DNA of 64,000 nucleotides from Saprospiraceae bacterium (lineage in GTDB: Bacteria > Bacteroidota > Bacteroidia > Chitinophagales > Saprospiraceae). The translations under genes and the position numbers were made by a program. The stretch is from the NCBI GenBank assembly GCA_016710625.1, contig JADJVK010000008.1:62001-126000 (forward strand). The letters run 5' to 3'. Shown piece after piece: positions 37,666 through 46,151 of this stretch. Each line of letters begins with the position of its first letter. Positions within the stretch are counted from its first letter, which is position 1. The notes beneath the pieces are model-generated. The model worked only from the letters and a program-made list of their open reading frames with translations, was not told the DNA's origin and did no database searches.

Positions 37666-38220
37666 CTATTTTGATGCCTCAGCTGAAGCTACATTATTTA
37701 TTTGATCGAATGCTTTTTCATCAATTACATTTCTAGCACAAATCAATTTATTTGTCCAATAAGAAGATTCGTTTACATTTTCTACAACAACACCTCTTGA
37801 AGAAGTAGAATGAACTATAATAATTCCGTTTTCATCATTTGAAACAACCATTGCAACATGGCTTACATGACCTCTATAACCAAAAAACAATAAGTCGCCA
37901 GGTCTTGTCATTTCTAAACTAATTGCTTCTCCTTCGTTAATTTGAGAATTAGAACAATGAGAAATTTTAATATTGAATTTCTTCATTACAAAATTTGTGA
38001 AACCAGAGCAATCAAAACCAACTTCTGGTCTTCTGCTACCGCTTCTATATCTAGAGCCTACCCATTCTTTAGCATAACTCACTACATCTTGTCTTAGAAA
38101 ACTAAAATCAAGAAAAGTTGGTGAACTAGGAGGAGCAACAGGAGGAATAGTTGCAAAACCTTCGTTAGCGAATAAAAGGATACCAACACAAAAAATAATA
38201 CTCAAAATAATCTTATTCAT
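37666..38220 (-). CDS. NlpC/P60 family cell-wall hydrolase (exported)
   Basis: The 184 residues have a signal peptide (1-23, ending GFA), then one NlpC/P60 domain (about 44-165). The catalytic set is Cys71 in GFDCSGF, His121 in GHVSHVAMV and His137 in IIIVHSTSSRGV. Such enzymes cleave the D-Glu-meso-DAP type bond of peptidoglycan stem peptides. There are no LysM or SH3 domains. A TATCTTTG box at 38441-38434 would give a leader of about 200 bases. Confidence 0.92.
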   Translation of the reverse strand: MNKIILSIIFCVGILLFANEGFATIPPVAPPSSPTFLDFSFLRQDVVSYAKEWVGSRYRSGSRRPEVGFDCSGFTNFVMKKFNIKISHCSNSQINEGEAISLEMTRPGDLLFFGYRGHVSHVAMVVSNDENGIIIVHSTSSRGVVVENVNESSYWTNKLICARNVIDEKAFDQINNVASAEASK

Positions 38221-38633
38221 AATCGTTACAATTACTTTTTTTCAATTAATACAGTAAGGGTTAAGTCAATTTACAAGGGTAAAGTGTAAAATCGTTTTGA
38301 AAAATACGATTTAAATTTGTTTTACATTTTCAAGGTCGAAAAGCTGTAATTCAGCAAGAAAGTTTGGATATGAACGGGAATATAATTACTTAAAATATTT
38401 ACTATTTAATATCGGTTTTGGTAATTTCTTTGGCAAAGATAGAAATCACATTTTAAAAAAAAGAATTATTTGTTAATTTTTTTTCAAAAAAAATCAAAAT
38501 AGAAGATTATCCTAATATTTAAAAACCTAAAAATAAGAAAATTTTATATCGCTTTTTAATATAATTCGATATTTTATTTCAATTTTAACTAAAAAAGTAG
38601 CATGAAACACATCTAAATAATCAAACTATTTAT
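38221..38633 (-). other. gene-free stretch upstream of the NlpC/P60 gene, with a possible long leader
   Basis: An exact TATCTTTG box lies on the minus strand at 38441-38434, with no clear -33 TTTG. The 200 bases down to the ATG hold a small hairpin (AATCGT...ACGATT, 38289-38311) but no recognised riboswitch. The rest, to 38633, is plain AT-rich DNA. Confidence 0.35.
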
Positions 38634-40559
38634 CTACTTGATTTTCAATATTTTATCAAAATATGCTTTGTTTTTCGTGACACATTTTAAAGCATACGTT
38701 CCTGTCGGATAATCTTTCATATCCAAAACGAATTGAGTACTATTTATGGTATAATGATCTTTTAATAATTGACCTAAGTTATTATAAACACTTATACTTT
38801 GAAGCAAATCATTGTTGCTACTAATTTCTATTTCATCCTTAAAAGGATTTGGAAAGGCTTTCAAATTGTCATCAAATTTTACGAAATCGCTACTTGTCAA
38901 AATATTGTTTCGTGAGATTAACCAATAATCTGGGTCAAATTGAAGGCTATCCACATTGCTAATATTTATGGTAAATAGCTGATTATTTTGGTTTAAATCC
39001 AAACGAAGCAACGAATCTTTTCCATTTTTGAAGACTTTTATGGGCAAAATCATCTTGAAAAAACTAACCGAAGGATGGGATTGAGTTTGGCTCACATTGA
39101 TTAATAAATCATTATTTGAGTTTTGCCACCTTATAGTATAGGATGGATACCCTTCGCCTTCATACCAATCTTTAAAATATCCTTTCAAATCTTTTCCAGA
39201 GGTTGCTTCAAAATGCCTGATTAAATCATCCGTTTTTGCAAATGCATATTTCAATTTTGGGTCATTCAAATAATTTTTTAAAGAATTAAAAAATATTTCA
39301 TCCCCCAATATCCACCTCAATTGATGCAAAATCATCGCTCCTTTTGCATAACTTAATCTTCCATCAAATATTCTATTGACACTAGTAGTATCCGTACATT
39401 TTACTGAGCCATCTGGCTGATCGGTTATGCCTTGAATTCTTAGCTTTTTGAAAGGAATCCAATATTTTCCGTCCAATAAATGTTCGTAACACAAACCAGA
39501 TAAATAGGTTGCAAAGCCCTCATTGAGCCAAATATCTTCCCAACTTTTGCAAGTAACCAAGTCTCCAAACCATTGATGCCCTAACTCATGAGCAACCAAT
39601 TCGAATCCGAAATCTGAGACAAAACTCATGGTTTGATGCTCCATTCCACCACCCCATCCGAACTGGGCATGGCCATATTTTTCGTTGTAAAAACCATATT
39701 TAACAAACAATGAATCATACAAATGAATCATACTGGCTGTCTCTTTTGTTCCTATTTTTGCATCTTCCAAACTCTCAGGATATACATAATTCAAAATTTC
39801 CAATGTGTCTTTGCCCTCATACAGATAATCTGAATAGCTAATATAATTCGTCACTCCGATAGCTACCAAATAAGTGGCGATAGGATGGCGATGCTGCCAG
39901 TGGTGCACCAAATGATTTCCCACTGTATCTATACTAATGAGTTTTCCATTACTAGCAGCTTTATTATTTAATGGTGTTGTGATGAAAAAGTCAGTTGAGT
40001 CAATTTTATCTTTCAAATCATTTTTGCAGGGCCACCAATCACTAGCTCCAAATGGCTCAGATAATGTCCAAATAACTGGTGTTTGGTTGTGCTGGTCTTG
40101 AATGAAAGAGCCAAATCCAATTTGAGGAGGTGCACCTTGATAATAGAAACTCAGGTTTATTTTATCATTTTTATTGATGAGTTTCGGTAAAGCCAAAAGC
40201 ACTTCGTTGGTCTGACGAACTGGGATAAGCTTCGTTTGCTGATATATAATGGAGTCAATAATTAAATTATCATCCAAAGCAAATACTAGAGAATCCAAAT
40301 CCGTAACTGCTGTAATGGTATAATCTATTTTCCCAGCGATATAATTGACTGCAGGATCTATTTTCCAATTAAACCTAGCATAAGTAATATCGTTTTTATC
40401 TTCCACTGCAAAAACTGAATTTCTACTTTCGATTTTGGTGGAATGAAACCTAGCCTTTTCTTTACATACAACATTATCTAACTTTTCATTCATTCCATCC
40501 TCTTGCGAAAAAGCAAAAAATGGGATACAGCAAAGTAGTATATAAAAACAATATTTCAT
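38634..40559 (-). CDS. secreted M1-family metallopeptidase with T9SS sorting domain
   Basis: The protein has 641 residues from the ATG at 40559, with a signal peptide ending AFS. An ATG at 40598 would add 13 residues and spoil the signal, so it is not used. The M1 domain has GGGMEHQT (303-310) in place of the usual GAMEN, the zinc motif HELGHQW (His324, Glu325, His328) and Glu347 in NEGFATYL. From about residue 565 a type A T9SS domain follows (LKAFPNPFKDEIEIS, then GQLLKD and PTGTYALKC). It is an aminopeptidase exported to the cell surface or medium by the T9SS. Confidence 0.94.
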   Translation of the reverse strand: MKYCFYILLCCIPFFAFSQEDGMNEKLDNVVCKEKARFHSTKIESRNSVFAVEDKNDITYARFNWKIDPAVNYIAGKIDYTITAVTDLDSLVFALDDNLIIDSIIYQQTKLIPVRQTNEVLLALPKLINKNDKINLSFYYQGAPPQIGFGSFIQDQHNQTPVIWTLSEPFGASDWWPCKNDLKDKIDSTDFFITTPLNNKAASNGKLISIDTVGNHLVHHWQHRHPIATYLVAIGVTNYISYSDYLYEGKDTLEILNYVYPESLEDAKIGTKETASMIHLYDSLFVKYGFYNEKYGHAQFGWGGGMEHQTMSFVSDFGFELVAHELGHQWFGDLVTCKSWEDIWLNEGFATYLSGLCYEHLLDGKYWIPFKKLRIQGITDQPDGSVKCTDTTSVNRIFDGRLSYAKGAMILHQLRWILGDEIFFNSLKNYLNDPKLKYAFAKTDDLIRHFEATSGKDLKGYFKDWYEGEGYPSYTIRWQNSNNDLLINVSQTQSHPSVSFFKMILPIKVFKNGKDSLLRLDLNQNNQLFTINISNVDSLQFDPDYWLISRNNILTSSDFVKFDDNLKAFPNPFKDEIEISSNNDLLQSISVYNNLGQLLKDHYTINSTQFVLDMKDYPTGTYALKCVTKNKAYFDKILKIK

Positions 40560-40740
40560 GATTTTAAAATTTGGAATAAAGTTAGTAGTAAAAAACATAT
40601 TAATTCTAAAAATATTAAATTGAAATGTCGAATTTAAAAATTTAATTAAAACCCTTAAATAAGTTGAATTTGCATTTTTTTTCGTACATTTTTACACCTC
40701 AACCTAAAAATTAGTATTTTCGCATTCAAAGTAATAAAAT

Positions 40741-42675
40741 ATGTCAAAATATAATAAAAATACTCAAAAACAAAAGCCAGTTGCTCAACCAACTCCAGTA
40801 AAAGCAAATACGGCTAAAACAGTACAGAACGGTGAAAAAAGTGGCAACAATTGGGGAATTTGGGTAGTCTTGGCAATTACCTTTGTCATCTTCTACACCT
40901 GTGTCAATAATCAATTTGTCAATTGGGATGACGAAGACAATTTTATCAAAAATCCATTTTTGAAATCTTTTGATTTCGAAAGTATCAAAAATATTTTTAC
41001 CCAAACCATTCTTGGGAACTATAATCCACTTCCAATTTTCACTTTCGCAATAGAAAGAGCATTGGCGGGTTCATTGAACCCAAAATTGATGCATTTTGAC
41101 AATATTCTATTACATCTAATTTGCACCTTTTTTGCCTATAAAATATTGATTGAGTTAAAATTAAGTAAAACAGCTTCTTTAATCGGCGCCTTGCTTTTTG
41201 GCATTCACCCAATGAGAGTGGAATCTGTGGCATGGGTGACTGAAAGAAAAGATGTTTTGTTCGGAGCATTTTTCCTTCCCGCAGTTTGGTTGTATATCAA
41301 AGATACTTTGGCAGAAAAAAGAACTCGTAGTGTTTTAATATTTATCCTATTTATATTGGCATTATTTTCAAAAATCCAAGCAGTATCCTTGCCTTTGACA
41401 TTTTTGGCAATTGATTATTATTTTGGCAGACCATTGAAATTCAATTTGATAACTGAAAAATTACATTACTTTTTAGCCTCTCTTTTAATTGGTTCAATTG
41501 GAATATATTTCTTAGGTCAAAACAACTCATTGTCAGAAACTCAAACAAATTTCAATATTTTAGATAGGCTTTTCATCGGTAATTATTCTTACTTTAATTA
41601 TATCTTAAAATTCATTTTCCCTTATCAAATGTCGCCGCTCTATCCTTATCCTGGTTCATTGAGTATTGAATTCTATTTATCGGCGATTTTATTGATTCCA
41701 TTTGGATACTTGTGTTACAAATGGTATAAAAACGATAACAAAGCTTTGTTGTTTGGTGTCTTGTTTTTCACTTTCAATGTGATGTTTTTATTACAAATTT
41801 TGGGTGCTGGTCAAGGTTTTTTGGCAGATAGATTTACTTATATTCCCTACTTAGGACTATTCTTTTTGATCGGTTATTTATATGATTGGGTAGCAAAAAA
41901 TCATGCATCCAAACTTTCAATTCTTAATATAGGACTAGGCATTTATCTTGTTGTTTTTGCATTTATGAGCAACGTTCAGTGTAAAGTCTGGGAAAATGGA
42001 GAAACACTTTGGACTCATGTTTTGAAATATTATCAAAATGCTACAACGCCGTGGCAAAATTTAGGTCAGTACTATAGAGAAAATAAAATGTACGACAAAG
42101 CATTGCCGAACATTAATAAAGCATTGTCATTAAAGCCAAGCACCTCCTTATATAATAGTAGAGGAAAAATTTATTTTGATAGCAACAAAAGAGATTTAGC
42201 GATTCAAGATTATGATGCTGGTATCAATCTGGGGGACAAAAACCCAAAAACATTAGGAGAAGTGTATGTAAATAGAGGAGCAGCATTAGCTTCCATTGGT
42301 CAATTGGATAAAGCAATTTTGGATTTCAACAAAGGACTAGAATTAGACCCAACACAATTGAATGGCTATTCGAATAGAGGTTTGTATCATTTCCAAACAA
42401 GGCAATATGAAAAAGCAATTTCCGATCAAACCAACTATTTGAAAATGAACCCATTAAATTATGAAATGTATTATGAAAGAGCAATCAGCAAAGCAGCTCT
42501 AGGTAAATATCAAGAAGCAATTCAAGATTTTGATATTGCCTTAGCAAATGTAAAAAACAAACCATTTTTCTACTACGAAAGAGGAAGAAGCCACCAAGCT
42601 TTAGGTAATAGTGCCGCTGCTCAAAGAGATTTTGATACCGCAAAAAGCTTAGGATTTACGCCACCTGCGAATTAG
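40741..42675 (+). CDS. TMTC-like polytopic membrane protein with TPR repeats (GT-C fold, putative O-mannosyltransferase)
   Basis: The 644 residues have a Lys/Gln-rich cytoplasmic start, a first helix (38-54), then NQFVNWDDEDNFIKNP, whose acidic pair sits in the first loop as in GT-C glycosyltransferases. GIHPMRVESVAWVTERKDVL (about 156-175), nine to ten more helices to about 410 and five to six TPR units (about 430-640) follow. This order matches animal TMTC1-4 and their bacterial relatives. Lipid-linked sugar transfer to protein is inferred from the fold, and the substrate is unknown. It is complete, and a repeat tract follows directly after its stop. Confidence 0.8.
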   Translation: MSKYNKNTQKQKPVAQPTPVKANTAKTVQNGEKSGNNWGIWVVLAITFVIFYTCVNNQFVNWDDEDNFIKNPFLKSFDFESIKNIFTQTILGNYNPLPIFTFAIERALAGSLNPKLMHFDNILLHLICTFFAYKILIELKLSKTASLIGALLFGIHPMRVESVAWVTERKDVLFGAFFLPAVWLYIKDTLAEKRTRSVLIFILFILALFSKIQAVSLPLTFLAIDYYFGRPLKFNLITEKLHYFLASLLIGSIGIYFLGQNNSLSETQTNFNILDRLFIGNYSYFNYILKFIFPYQMSPLYPYPGSLSIEFYLSAILLIPFGYLCYKWYKNDNKALLFGVLFFTFNVMFLLQILGAGQGFLADRFTYIPYLGLFFLIGYLYDWVAKNHASKLSILNIGLGIYLVVFAFMSNVQCKVWENGETLWTHVLKYYQNATTPWQNLGQYYRENKMYDKALPNINKALSLKPSTSLYNSRGKIYFDSNKRDLAIQDYDAGINLGDKNPKTLGEVYVNRGAALASIGQLDKAILDFNKGLELDPTQLNGYSNRGLYHFQTRQYEKAISDQTNYLKMNPLNYEMYYERAISKAALGKYQEAIQDFDIALANVKNKPFFYYERGRSHQALGNSAAAQRDFDTAKSLGFTPPAN

Positions 42676-42680
42676 GGAAG

Positions 42681-42762
42681 TTGTTGGAGTTGTTGAGTTG
42701 TTGGAGTTGTTGATTTGTTGGAGTTGTTGATTTGTTGATTCCGAAGTTCTGATAATTCGGAA
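42681..42762 (+). repeat. 17-bp tandem repeats plus TTCCGAA palindrome (interspersed repeat module)
   Basis: Three exact or near-exact copies of TTGTTGGAGTTGTTGAK (42681-42731) and a partial copy are followed by the inverted repeat TTCCGAA (42739-42745) and TTCGGAA (42756-42762). A related module with the same two parts, in the opposite orientation, lies at 55.8-56.0 kb. It starts six bases after the TMTC-like stop. Confidence 0.75.
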
Positions 42763-42862
42763 CGAAAGGTAATTTGGGTAATTTGGTTTATTTGATTGCT
42801 TGAAAACGACCATTTGGAAAACAAAAGGGATGTTTTTGGTGGGTTCTATATATATTTACAGC

Positions 42863-43075
42863 TTACAATTTTTTCGTGCTAATATCAATAGGTGCGACAT
42901 TTTTTATGCAAACCCACCTGACTTTTTGTAGTTTATATATATCTATTAATTGGGCTTGTGGTGAATAATTTTCAAAATAAACAATATAATAAACTCTGCC
43001 CCAGTGATATACAATTTTTAATTCAGTATTTAGGTAGCCTTCTAATTTTGACTTTGTATACTTGAACGTTGCCAT
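42863..43075 (-). CDS. small hypothetical protein
   Basis: The protein has 70 residues from ATG 43075 (an upstream ATG at 43093 is possible). It has no signal or helix run that suggests a membrane. Tyr/Trp-rich strands (IVYHWGRVYYIVYFENY) suggest a small beta fold. It lies 58 bases after the next small gene on the same strand. Function is not recognised. Confidence 0.4.
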   Translation of the reverse strand: MATFKYTKSKLEGYLNTELKIVYHWGRVYYIVYFENYSPQAQLIDIYKLQKVRWVCIKNVAPIDISTKKL

Positions 43076-43133
43076 ACTTATCAAAATTATCAATTTTGAA
43101 AAAGAATATTCATGTCATTCATGTTTAATATTT

Positions 43134-43307
43134 CTAAAAAAAATCATTCATTAATACGAAACCGCTGTTTATTTGAATTGCATTTAGTAATTCAAATTCA
43201 TCCTTAGTAATGGTTTTATTACCTTTCTCAATAGAATTCTTAACCCGGTAAACATTTGTGGAAAGGTTCAACTGTATTAGCTTTTCCTCTGTTTTGAAAT
43301 ATTTCAT
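43134..43307 (-). CDS. small hypothetical protein, possibly helix-turn-helix
   Basis: The protein has 57 residues from ATG 43307. The stretch EEKLIQLNLSTNVYRVKNSI followed by TITKDEFELLNAI could form a short helix-turn-helix, with LSTNVYRVKN as the recognition helix. This is a pattern guess only. It probably forms a pair with the downstream 70-residue protein. Confidence 0.35.
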   Translation of the reverse strand: MKYFKTEEKLIQLNLSTNVYRVKNSIEKGNKTITKDEFELLNAIQINSGFVLMNDFF

Positions 43308-43518
43308 CTTTTTAAGGTTTGATTCAACAAAATATTGCAAATTACTTGGTGTTATTTATTAGCATTTCTGTTGTTTTGTTATTGACAGATATTTTATAAT
43401 TTCAATTAATAGATATACAATTGTAAGATTTATAATTCCTTTAATTGTTAGAAGAGGCAATGCTTCATAGTTGTCAAATAAAAAGAATCTTTGGCCAAAT
43501 AAGTATTTTTGATTTATC

Positions 43519-44424
43519 TCAAACCAACTTAAAAAAAAATTCCCCTATTCCTCCACCATTTTTCAACCCACTTATTTTTAACATCCTCACCATCGCATCG
43601 ACTAAACGGTCTTTTTGGGGGAAAGACAAAAAATGCTTTTGGTTGGGTATCATGTTGATTTCTAAGTATGGAACTTGAAGGAAATTATTTTTTACAAAAT
43701 CGGCAGTATTAGGGCTCACAACACTGTCTTTCATGCCTTGAATATAGATGATGGGAATGTTTAGCTGGGCATAATCCTTTTCAATCTTTTCCAATTCCTT
43801 TCTATGAGCAAATTTCTCTTTTGAAGCCACTCTCAACATTCTTGGAAAAATCCATTTGGTAGGAAACCATATCATCGGATAAGAAATATCAAATGTCGTT
43901 TCTAGTCCTGGGGCAATGGCTGGTGCTCCTAGCACAAGGCCCTTCACCCTGTTTTTATATTGCTTCGCTAATTTACAGGCAATTGGCCCACCAAAAGAAA
44001 CTGCCATTATTTCAAAATCCTTTTGAGGGATCAAAGTGTCAATTATTTTTGAAATCACCATACACTGGCTATCCAAACTTACCATTGGTTTTCCAAATTC
44101 GGAAAAACCATAACCTGGTCTATCGAAAGTGACAATACTTGCCTGTTTTAGTAATGTGCTATCCATAATTATTTTATCGAAAACACTCATTGAACCAGGA
44201 GCTCCATGAATCATTAGAATGGTAGGTAAAGTATCATTGCCTAATGTGAAATATCTTACTTTATGATTTAAAATATTCAAATATCCAATTTTTGGAGTGA
44301 GCTTCCGTTCTCCATACATTTCAAGAATCTTTTTATCTGGATACCGAAATTGCATTAAATGACAACTCATATTGCCATAAATAACGATAAAAAAAAGGAT
44401 AAAATATTTCACCGATTTTTTCAA
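43519..44424 (-). CDS. alpha/beta-hydrolase lipoprotein
   Basis: The 301 residues have a lipoprotein-type signal with MSC (Cys21). The alpha/beta-hydrolase fold shows the oxyanion motif HGAPGS (73-78), FDRPGYGFS, the nucleophile elbow AVSFGG with Ser143, an acid in QGMKDSVVSP and the catalytic His in NQKHFLSF. It is likely a membrane-anchored esterase or lipase of unknown substrate. Confidence 0.87.
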   Translation of the reverse strand: MKKSVKYFILFFIVIYGNMSCHLMQFRYPDKKILEMYGERKLTPKIGYLNILNHKVRYFTLGNDTLPTILMIHGAPGSMSVFDKIIMDSTLLKQASIVTFDRPGYGFSEFGKPMVSLDSQCMVISKIIDTLIPQKDFEIMAVSFGGPIACKLAKQYKNRVKGLVLGAPAIAPGLETTFDISYPMIWFPTKWIFPRMLRVASKEKFAHRKELEKIEKDYAQLNIPIIYIQGMKDSVVSPNTADFVKNNFLQVPYLEINMIPNQKHFLSFPQKDRLVDAMVRMLKISGLKNGGGIGEFFFKLV

Positions 44425-44515
44425 AATGATTGATTATTGTCGCCAAGTTAAAATTAAATTCTACATAATTTTATGAATATTAACTAATAAATTTTTAACA
44501 AATAATAAAAAGAAG

Positions 44516-44523
44516 TATTTTTG
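44516..44523 (+). promoter_or_regulatory. -7 promoter box of the yebC gene
   Basis: An exact TATTTTTG lies 83 bases before the yebC-family ATG. No good -33 TTG is seen. Confidence 0.4.
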
Positions 44524-44605
44524 CGCTGTTTTTTAACAATTTCAATTTTTATTGTCACATAGAATTCAATAAACTGTTGAAAATCAGTTATAATTATTAA
44601 TTGCA

Positions 44606-45322
44606 ATGGGAAGAGCATTTGAATATCGGAAAGATAGAAAAATGAAACGTTGGGGAGCAATGGCAAAAGCCTTTACTAGAATAGGTAAAGAAATAGCGAT
44701 TGCTGTGAAAGAAGGTGGTTCGGATCCGAACTATAATCCTCGACTAAGAATGGCAGTTCAGAGTGCGAAAATGGCGAATATGCCAAAGGCAAATGTTGAA
44801 AATGCAATCAAAAGAGCAACTTCAAAAGATGCCGAAAACTACTCAGAAGTGCTGTATGAAGGGTATGCCCCTCATGGGATTGCAGTAATGGTGGAAACCG
44901 CTACTGACAACCCTACAAGAACAGTTGCTAATGTAAGAATGCACTTTAATAAAGGTGGAGGCGCTATGGGAACCTCTGGTTCTGTAGATTATATGTTTTC
45001 CAGAAAAAGTGTATTTAGAATTAAAAACGAAGGGGTCGATTTAGAATTCCTTGAACTAGAATTAATAGATTTTGGTTTAGAGGAAATGAAAGTTGAAGAC
45101 GACGAATTGGTATTATATGCCGCATTTGCTGATTTTGGATCCATGCAAAAAGGCTTAGAATCAAAAGGAATTGAAGTACTCAGTGCATTATCTGAAAGAA
45201 TTCCTACCATGACAAAGAAATTGACGGACGACCAAGTGGAAGAAGTAATTAAATTAATAGATAGACTTGAAGATGATGATGATATACAATTTGTGTATCA
45301 CAACATGGACATGTCTGAATAA
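44606..45322 (+). CDS. YebC/PmpR-family protein
   Basis: The 238 residues begin MGRAFEYRKDRKMKRWGAMAKAF instead of the usual MAGHSKWANI, a variant seen in Bacteroidota. The core NPRLRMAVQSAKMANMPKANVENAI and the later HFNKGGGAMGTSGSVDYMF blocks are family hallmarks. YebC-type proteins act as transcription regulators or as factors relieving ribosome stalling at proline-rich stretches. The next gene starts 25 bases after its stop. Confidence 0.93.
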   Translation: MGRAFEYRKDRKMKRWGAMAKAFTRIGKEIAIAVKEGGSDPNYNPRLRMAVQSAKMANMPKANVENAIKRATSKDAENYSEVLYEGYAPHGIAVMVETATDNPTRTVANVRMHFNKGGGAMGTSGSVDYMFSRKSVFRIKNEGVDLEFLELELIDFGLEEMKVEDDELVLYAAFADFGSMQKGLESKGIEVLSALSERIPTMTKKLTDDQVEEVIKLIDRLEDDDDIQFVYHNMDMSE

Positions 45323-45347
45323 TTTTCATCAAAAAAAATAATTAACA

Positions 45348-45995
45348 ATGTCTGAAAACAATCCAAAAGTCCGCTACAGCGACGAAGAGTTGTTAGAATT
45401 TAAAGCATTGATCGACGACAAGTTGGAAAAAGCAACACAACAATTGGACTTCATGAGAGAACAAATTGTTGAGTTAAATGAGACTAGTGGTGATCAGCAA
45501 GGAGGAGATTGGTTCGATGATAGTAGCATACATACGGAATTGGAAATGTTGAATAATCAAGTAATTCGACAACAACAATTTATTAGTAACCTTAATAATG
45601 CATTAATTCGAATTCAGAACAAGACTTATGGTATTTGTTCAGTAACTGGTCAGTTAATCGAAAAAGCAAGATTGTTAGTGGTGCCACATGCTACCAAAAG
45701 TGTAGCAGCAAAAGAGGAAAAACCTCAGCCATTAACGCCAATCATGCCTAAAGAAGAAATTGCTGAAGAGCTGAAATCGAAATTGCAAGATGTTTCTTCA
45801 AAACCGAAGATTGTTACAAAAGTTATTAAAAAAACAAGTAAAAATGCTTCGGCAAAAGCTAAAATCAAAGAAGATGACTTCGATGATTTAGGACTAGATT
45901 TAGATGACGAAATCGCTTTAGATGATACTGATGATTACGATTCATTGAATATGAATTTTGATGATATCGCAGATTCAGATTCTGAAAGAGACTAA
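45348..45995 (+). CDS. TraR/DksA-family protein with acidic tail
   Basis: The 215 residues have a helical coiled-coil start (1-95), then the globular part RIQNKTYGICSVTGQLIEKARL (one cysteine; the four zinc-ligand cysteines of DksA are absent, as commonly in Bacteroidota). A Lys-rich linker (about 115-175) and a very acidic tail (DDLGLDLDDEIALDDTDDYD, residues about 178-197) follow. DksA relatives bind the RNA polymerase secondary channel. Probable cotranscription with yebC. Confidence 0.87.
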   Translation: MSENNPKVRYSDEELLEFKALIDDKLEKATQQLDFMREQIVELNETSGDQQGGDWFDDSSIHTELEMLNNQVIRQQQFISNLNNALIRIQNKTYGICSVTGQLIEKARLLVVPHATKSVAAKEEKPQPLTPIMPKEEIAEELKSKLQDVSSKPKIVTKVIKKTSKNASAKAKIKEDDFDDLGLDLDDEIALDDTDDYDSLNMNFDDIADSDSERD

Positions 45996-46015
45996 TTATT
46001 TTCTTTAAAAATAGG

Positions 46016-46058
46016 AAATGCCGAGTTTGTCTTTGTGATAAATTCGGCATTTTTTTTT
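46016..46058 (+). terminator. terminator after the DksA-like gene
   Basis: The stem AAATGCCGA (46016-46024) with TCGGCATTT (46044-46052) is followed by a T-run. Confidence 0.85.
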
Positions 46059-46110
46059 AACCAAATGGCTCTTTTTATGTTTTTTAAACATAATTAAATT
46101 TTTATTACCT

Positions 46111-46118
46111 TATTTTTG
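46111..46118 (+). promoter_or_regulatory. -7 promoter box of metH
   Basis: An exact TATTTTTG lies 33 bases before the metH ATG. There is no cobalamin riboswitch in the short leader. Confidence 0.45.
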
Positions 46119-46151
46119 TGGCTTGATGTGAAAATCAACTAAATAGTAAAA

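Noticed and set aside
42681..42739. CRISPR array
   Set aside because: The 17-bp units are directly adjacent with no spacers, and no cas gene is nearby.
43445..43678. 77-residue plus-strand ORF
   Set aside because: Most of it overlaps the end of the alpha/beta-hydrolase gene and it resembles no protein family.
46059..46151. Cobalamin riboswitch ahead of metH
   Set aside because: The leader is under 100 bases and lacks the B12 box; only a promoter box is seen.
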